From IMG/VR virus record IMGVR_UViG_3300005095_000028, positions 1 to 26,930 of that record: a stretch of DNA of 26,930 nucleotides, one strand, 5' to 3'. Under the pieces are notes generated by a model. That model had not been told where the DNA came from and searched no databases. It saw only the letters and a program-made list of their open reading frames with translations. This DNA is from a virus. Shown here one piece after another: positions 22,046 to 26,930 of this stretch (the first letter of the stretch is position 1; every line of letters begins with the position of its first letter). Position numbers and translations under genes: made by a program.

Positions 22046-25000
22046 ATGCCTAACTATGACAAACAATATCAACAAGCAAAAGATGCATTAAGTAATGAAA
22101 TGAATGATTTTAATAGTCCTGAAGCAATTCAAAGAAGATATGAAGAGTGGAAAAGAGATTATGAGGCAGCACAAGAAAGTGCAAGCCAGGAAATGTATAA
22201 CACAGATCTCGCATTGGCTAGATCAAGGAGAGATGCTCAAAGTCAAGAAGAAATAGATGCTAGAAAATCTGATTTGATATTCGATAATGATGGAACGCTT
22301 AGGAATGATTCAGATATTACGAAAGCATTGAAATCTGCATGGAACAGTACAGTTGGAAAACTTGGTGAGCCATTAAAGTTTGATATAATGGACAATGGTA
22401 AAAGAGTTGACTCAGGAAATAAAGCATATGATTTATCTGGAAACTCATTCAGTAAGATGTCAGATGAAGAGTTTCTTAACTACTATAAAAGTGCTCCTGA
22501 TGATCCAGATGCTCAAAGTATATTATATTCATATAGAAAATATGATGGTAAAGATAAAGATGGAAAAGATAAATATTTATATAAGGTAGGAAAAACAAAT
22601 GCATCAGCATGGGATAGAGTAAAGGGAAACTTTGCACGACAAGGTATAGAACTATTGTCAGAAAAGAGATTTGGTGGTGCAGATGAATATGAAAGAGAAT
22701 TCCAAAAAAGATTTATAAAAGATAGAGCAATAGATAAAGGTAATAACTACAAATCAGGATTCAATTTCAATGATGGATATACTGAGTTTTATGATAGAGA
22801 CATATTAGGTGCTGATAATGGTCAAACAACTAGAGACACTAGACAAAATATGCTTGAATCACAAGTAAAAGGTGATGAATACTATAAGAAACACGCTGGT
22901 TCAAATAATTGGTACATGGGAGATAAACACTCATTTAGAAGAGATCTTGCATCAGGTACAACACAATTAGCAGGTGGACTAGTTGATCTATTGTCAACAG
23001 GGCTTGGATACGCATTAGAAAAGGCAGGAGTAGAAAACGACTTAGAAAACAATATAGGTGACTATATGCAAGAAAATGCTGCCAAATGGGCTGGCAAAGA
23101 CGCACAGTATGAAAAAGAAGCAATGAGAGAGTCTATTGCAGCATTTAGAAGAGGAGATTATTTTGATGCTGTATTTAATGATCTAGGTGCAAAATCAGGA
23201 GTTCTTGTAGAGTCATTACCGGAAATGGGTTTAATGTTTGCAGAAGGACCAGCAGGTTGGGCAGCAGCAAGTAAAAAAGTAGCTAATGCAGCTAAAGTGC
23301 TATCAAAAGCAAGAGAAGAACTTGCATGGATCAAAGGTGCAAAAGGTGTAGCAAATACACTTGAAGGAGCAAAAAAAGCTCAAAAGCTAGAGAGTCAAAT
23401 AGTTAGTGCTACAAGAGTTATAGAAAAGGCAGGTCATAGTGTAGATGATATAGAAAAGCTTGTTAACCCATCAGTGTTTGCGAAACTTGGAAGCAAACTA
23501 TCTAAGGATGCAGGATTTAATGCTGTATGGGCTAAAAATACAAATGAAATAGTTGAACAAAGAAAGCAAGAAAAAGGTGGACAAGATGTTTCACTTGGCG
23601 AAGTGCTTGGAATAGCAGCATCACAATACTTACTAACAGGTTTAGATAAGTGGACATTTGGTGATATAGCAAAATCTCCAGCAATACTTAACTCGTTAAA
23701 ATCTGCATACAAAACAGCTAAAGATGCAGGAATGGGTGGTGCAGTAATATCAGCACTAGCAAAAGGTGTAACAGAGGTTGGAACATCAGCATTAGAAGAA
23801 GGATTTCAAGAAGCTGCTCAAACAGCAGGTGAAATACTTGGTGCAAAATTAGATGTAAATGGTCAAAATATATATGATGTATTAGGTGATGAAAAGAACC
23901 AGAATGAAATAATTGGTGCATCAATGATGGGTGCTGGTGCTGGTGGACACATGTCACTTGTATCACAAGGAGTAAGAGGAACTTTTAATGCTGCAAAAAG
24001 TGGTATAGAAGCATTCAAGGATCACAGAGATGACAGAAGAGCTAACAACAGAGATGAAAATGGAAAACTATATTCTTCTCCAAATGTATTAAGAAAGAAG
24101 ATAGTTAATACTCTAAATGATCCATCTAAACCACTTGAAGAAAGAGTAGCACTTGGTCATGAAGCAATAGACGATTTACTAACATATGACGATATAAAAC
24201 CTGATGAATATGGAATGAAAGACATGTTTATAGCAGGTATAGATGGAGTGTTTAGCAGTACAATACCAAAAGAACATAAGGAACAAATGTTTAATAAGCT
24301 TATGTCAAGTGACAAGTTATCTGAACCAGACAAGAAGTATCTTGCAGATAATGTGATTACCTTAGCTATGGAAGCACTAGATGATGAAATACAAACTGCT
24401 TCATTTGGTTCAAAAACAGTGGAAACAAATGGAGATGATGTTTTTGGAGACGAAAGAGATTCATTTAACGATGGTGGAAACCCACCACCACCAATAAATC
24501 CAGTAAAAGGTCAACTTGGTCATATAATAGATTCACTTAGTTCAACTAAAAAAGCATTATTAGCACAAGGTCTTGATACATCAAAGGTAGATACTGCTTT
24601 AAAGGTAATAGAGTCATACAATAATGCAGATACTTTTGAAAAAGCAATAGGTGATGTATCAGCAGAAGTTGAAACTATAGGGTTTGTATCTCCTGATGCA
24701 AAAACAGTTAAACCATCAATAGGTGCATATGAAGCAGGACTAGAAAGAAGTGTATTGAGTGGTTCTGGTGGATTCACAGGTTTGACAAATTTTAGTAGCT
24801 TTGTAAAATCAAGAATTGGTAAAGAGATAGATTATAAGATGAAAGGTCAACAAAATTTTGTTGCTCAAACAAATGCAGAAAATAAAAGAATGCTAGACCT
24901 TACAACACATATACTGTCAACAAACGGTGAAAAACTAGATCAAGAAGTTAAAAAGGAATTAGAATCAATACAAAAAGGTTTAACAAGTAAAATTGTTGAC

Positions 25001-26929
25001 TCAAACAATGAATCATTAAAGTCATTTAATAGAGGTAAAGAGTTAAATGGTGAGTTTACACCTGAAGAAGAAGCAGTACTTGCTGCAGAAGCAACACAGA
25101 TAGAAACAGTTGGTGACGCAGTAGCATTAGCATCAAAGATAAATAAAAAGATGACTAATCCAGAAACATCAACAACCATACTTAAAGCTATAGCAGATGT
25201 AACAGCAGGTAAACCAAATCCATTTAAAGGAAAACAAGAACAGACCGGTTCAGATGAGCAAGTAAACAAAACACTAGATGATATGCTTCTTCAAGCTGAA
25301 AAAGGTACATTAGAACCAGCTGATATATCAACATTAGAAAACAGAAAAGATATAAATGAAGAAACAAAAGCATATATAAAAAGTGCATTTGTAAACAAGA
25401 AAAAGCCAGTACTTGACAATGTTGATCAAGAGCTTGATCTTATATCAAAAGCAACAAGCATTGAGGATGCAAAAAAAATAATTCAAGCTTCACTACAAAA
25501 CAATAGAGTTACATATGATCAATATAACAGCATGATAAAACAAGCATACAAGATTGATCAAGTTGCTAAGGCTAAATCAGATTTATTAAATGCAAGAACA
25601 AGACTAGATGCAGTAAAAATATGGAAAGATAATGCAAATGTAGCAAACGAATTAGAACAAGATAAAGAGTTTATGTCAAAGTTCAAAAAACATGTTGCAG
25701 CAGTTGAGAAAAGTAGAATAGATGGACAAAATAAAGCATCAAAAGATGAATTCAAAGAGTCTGCTACACAATCTACTGGCAAGAGCAATACATTAAACAG
25801 TGAAAAATCAGAAGATATAAAAGAAGAATATGATGTAAAAACTGCAGAGCAAGAAATAAAAGAATTTGAATGGCTACAAAATGAACTAGATAAACTTGAT
25901 AAGGATAATAGAGATCTATCTCCTGAGCATAAAAAAGTATTTGAAAATGCAAGAAAGCAACTTCAAAAAGAGATAGATACAGCAAAAGTTAGACTTGGTA
26001 AGGCATCAAGAATAAAAGATAACAAGATGCGTAACAGTGCAATAAAGCATGTTATAAAAATATTTAAAAAATCTATAGATAAGTTAAACAAGATAATAAA
26101 AAATATAGCAAAAAAAATTGGATTACTTAATAAATATACTGATCTAATAGATAGTTATCTTGACACTGGTAAAGTAAAAGATCTAAGAACAAAACCAACT
26201 GCTAAAAAAGCGATACAAGAAGCTATAGAGTCAAAGAAGAAAGAGGTAAAAGCTACCAAAGATAAAGCAAAGCGAGAACCAGAGGCTAAGCTAAAAGAGA
26301 AACTAAAAGAAGATATTGATAAGTCATCAAAGAGAGACACATCATCGCTTAGAAGTTCAATGAGAACAAAGCTTGAAGCATTGATATATCAATCTGCAAA
26401 AAGATTAGGTAAATTAAACAACGATATAGTTGACAAAACAAAAGATATTGTATCACTTACAAAAAGCATAGATTACTTAACTGATTACAAAGCTAAGATG
26501 ATAGAAAAATACAACAATATGATAATGTCTCATGCTAGATTAATAACAAGAGAGTTGAACATTGAAAAGAAGATAAATAAACAATTAGATTTGATTAAAT
26601 CAACACAAGAACGACTTGATTTATTGGTAATAAAATTAAAAAATAAAAAGATATCAAAAGAAAAATTTGACAAAGAAGTAAAAAAATATGAAGACTGGAT
26701 CAATAGCTATAAAGAAAATATAGCTAGATACAGATCAGAGATAAACTCTATTCGTGAAAACATAAGTAAGCTTGAAGAAAAAATGAATAAAGTTGAAGAA
26801 AACATCGATGATGAAAATGTTAAAGCTAAAATAGAAAAACTAAACAAATTAATTGAGATAAGAGATAAGGTAAACAATACACTTAGAAGATTAAACGAAA
26901 AAGCAAGAAAAGAACAATATGACAAACTA
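22046..26929 (+). CDS. Giant virion protein, N-terminal 1,628 residues
   Basis: The frame is open from ATG 22046 (AAAGGGAT upstream) to the right edge, giving at least 1,628 aa and running off the window. Residues about 165-260 resemble a GIY-YIG/T5orf172-type nuclease: LYSY at about 166, YLYKVGKT at 177-184, WDRV, EYEREFQKRF and GYTEFYDRD at about 244-252. Gly/Ala-rich hydrophobic stretches follow (LAGGLVDLLSTGLGYALEKA at about 307; ESLPEMGLMFAEGPAGWAAA at about 390; SMMGAGAGGHMSL at about 627), typical of ejected virion proteins. From about 1250 onward it is nearly continuous coiled coil. Position and size fit the packaged virion RNA polymerase of N4-like phages, but no polymerase motif is within view, so that identity is inference. 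Confidence 0.78.
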   Translation, partial: MPNYDKQYQQAKDALSNEMNDFNSPEAIQRRYEEWKRDYEAAQESASQEMYNTDLALARSRRDAQSQEEIDARKSDLIFDNDGTLRNDSDITKALKSAWNSTVGKLGEPLKFDIMDNGKRVDSGNKAYDLSGNSFSKMSDEEFLNYYKSAPDDPDAQSILYSYRKYDGKDKDGKDKYLYKVGKTNASAWDRVKGNFARQGIELLSEKRFGGADEYEREFQKRFIKDRAIDKGNNYKSGFNFNDGYTEFYDRDILGADNGQTTRDTRQNMLESQVKGDEYYKKHAGSNNWYMGDKHSFRRDLASGTTQLAGGLVDLLSTGLGYALEKAGVENDLENNIGDYMQENAAKWAGKDAQYEKEAMRESIAAFRRGDYFDAVFNDLGAKSGVLVESLPEMGLMFAEGPAGWAAASKKVANAAKVLSKAREELAWIKGAKGVANTLEGAKKAQKLESQIVSATRVIEKAGHSVDDIEKLVNPSVFAKLGSKLSKDAGFNAVWAKNTNEIVEQRKQEKGGQDVSLGEVLGIAASQYLLTGLDKWTFGDIAKSPAILNSLKSAYKTAKDAGMGGAVISALAKGVTEVGTSALEEGFQEAAQTAGEILGAKLDVNGQNIYDVLGDEKNQNEIIGASMMGAGAGGHMSLVSQGVRGTFNAAKSGIEAFKDHRDDRRANNRDENGKLYSSPNVLRKKIVNTLNDPSKPLEERVALGHEAIDDLLTYDDIKPDEYGMKDMFIAGIDGVFSSTIPKEHKEQMFNKLMSSDKLSEPDKKYLADNVITLAMEALDDEIQTASFGSKTVETNGDDVFGDERDSFNDGGNPPPPINPVKGQLGHIIDSLSSTKKALLAQGLDTSKVDTALKVIESYNNADTFEKAIGDVSAEVETIGFVSPDAKTVKPSIGAYEAGLERSVLSGSGGFTGLTNFSSFVKSRIGKEIDYKMKGQQNFVAQTNAENKRMLDLTTHILSTNGEKLDQEVKKELESIQKGLTSKIVDSNNESLKSFNRGKELNGEFTPEEEAVLAAEATQIETVGDAVALASKINKKMTNPETSTTILKAIADVTAGKPNPFKGKQEQTGSDEQVNKTLDDMLLQAEKGTLEPADISTLENRKDINEETKAYIKSAFVNKKKPVLDNVDQELDLISKATSIEDAKKIIQASLQNNRVTYDQYNSMIKQAYKIDQVAKAKSDLLNARTRLDAVKIWKDNANVANELEQDKEFMSKFKKHVAAVEKSRIDGQNKASKDEFKESATQSTGKSNTLNSEKSEDIKEEYDVKTAEQEIKEFEWLQNELDKLDKDNRDLSPEHKKVFENARKQLQKEIDTAKVRLGKASRIKDNKMRNSAIKHVIKIFKKSIDKLNKIIKNIAKKIGLLNKYTDLIDSYLDTGKVKDLRTKPTAKKAIQEAIESKKKEVKATKDKAKREPEAKLKEKLKEDIDKSSKRDTSSLRSSMRTKLEALIYQSAKRLGKLNNDIVDKTKDIVSLTKSIDYLTDYKAKMIEKYNNMIMSHARLITRELNIEKKINKQLDLIKSTQERLDLLVIKLKNKKISKEKFDKEVKKYEDWINSYKENIARYRSEINSIRENISKLEEKMNKVEENIDDENVKAKIEKLNKLIEIRDKVNNTLRRLNEKARKEQYDKL

Positions 26930-26930
26930 G

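Noticed and set aside
23700-23990. Minus-strand His/Leu-rich frame within the giant gene
   Set aside because: It is a shadow of the Gly/Ala/Gln-coding strand, without ribosome site or promoter.
1-26930. tRNA genes, CRISPR arrays, integrase or IS elements
   Set aside because: No cloverleaf/T-loop consensus, no regularly spaced direct repeats outside the coding 87-bp array, and no recombinase or transposase motifs were seen.

Overview
The window is part of the late (virion) gene cluster of a lytic, podovirus-type phage with an AT-rich genome. Its gene order resembles coliphage N4 and its relatives. Two genes anchor this: an N4 gp59-type portal gene (6594-8993) and an N4 gp56-type major capsid gene (11185-12534), with scaffold-like genes between them. 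The last gene, from 22046 to the right edge, encodes at least 1,628 residues and sits where N4 carries its giant virion-packaged RNA polymerase. Its polymerase domain, if present, lies outside the window. All genes are on the + strand except one 16-codon gene. Shine-Dalgarno sequences are strong (AAAGGAG type). Arg AGA and Ile ATA dominate most genes. Five extended -10 promoters (TGnTATAAT type) fit a host sigma70-like polymerase, which suggests a low-GC bacterium with classical SD initiation. I cannot name the host.

Layout. 3-833: 3' end of an adsorption or tail gene running off the left edge. 857-1488: a small membrane coiled-coil protein and an unknown. 1490-5262: a fibre module split into several small proteins, two with Mtd-like N-terminal domains and one 480-residue fibre with phage repeats, then a helical accessory protein. 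5262-6137: lysis pair (zinc amidase and 3TM-type holin). 6123-6276: a folded intergenic segment that may hold a 30-codon ORF. 6594-12534: portal, three assembly proteins and major capsid protein. 12535-14235: an insertion-like block holding a duplicated capsid 3' end, a terminator, a KilA-N/NUMOD gene, a 59-aa ORF and the minus-strand 16-aa Cys/Lys peptide. 14236-21012: further virion proteins, including one rich in 29-residue repeats and probable ejection proteins. 21013-22045: a second inserted regulator, a Rha-like gene with its own hairpin, promoter and a 5' leader that can fold in competing ways. 22046-end: the giant virion protein, with a GIY-YIG/T5orf172-like segment near its N-terminus.

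How it works together: fibres adsorb, the amidase and holin lyse, portal/scaffold/capsid build the head, and the proteins from 14828 onward probably include inner or ejected components. Ile ATA is nearly absent from the capsid gene (1 of 29 Ile codons) and from 14236-14826 (1 of 12) but common elsewhere. This suggests these are the most highly expressed genes and were neighbours before the KilA-N block arrived. The most unusual items are the mutually exclusive folds in the Rha-gene leader, the duplicated capsid 3' end, the isolated antisense micro-gene, and the GAACCAG/CTGGTTC heptamer, which also forms the arms of three intergenic hairpins.
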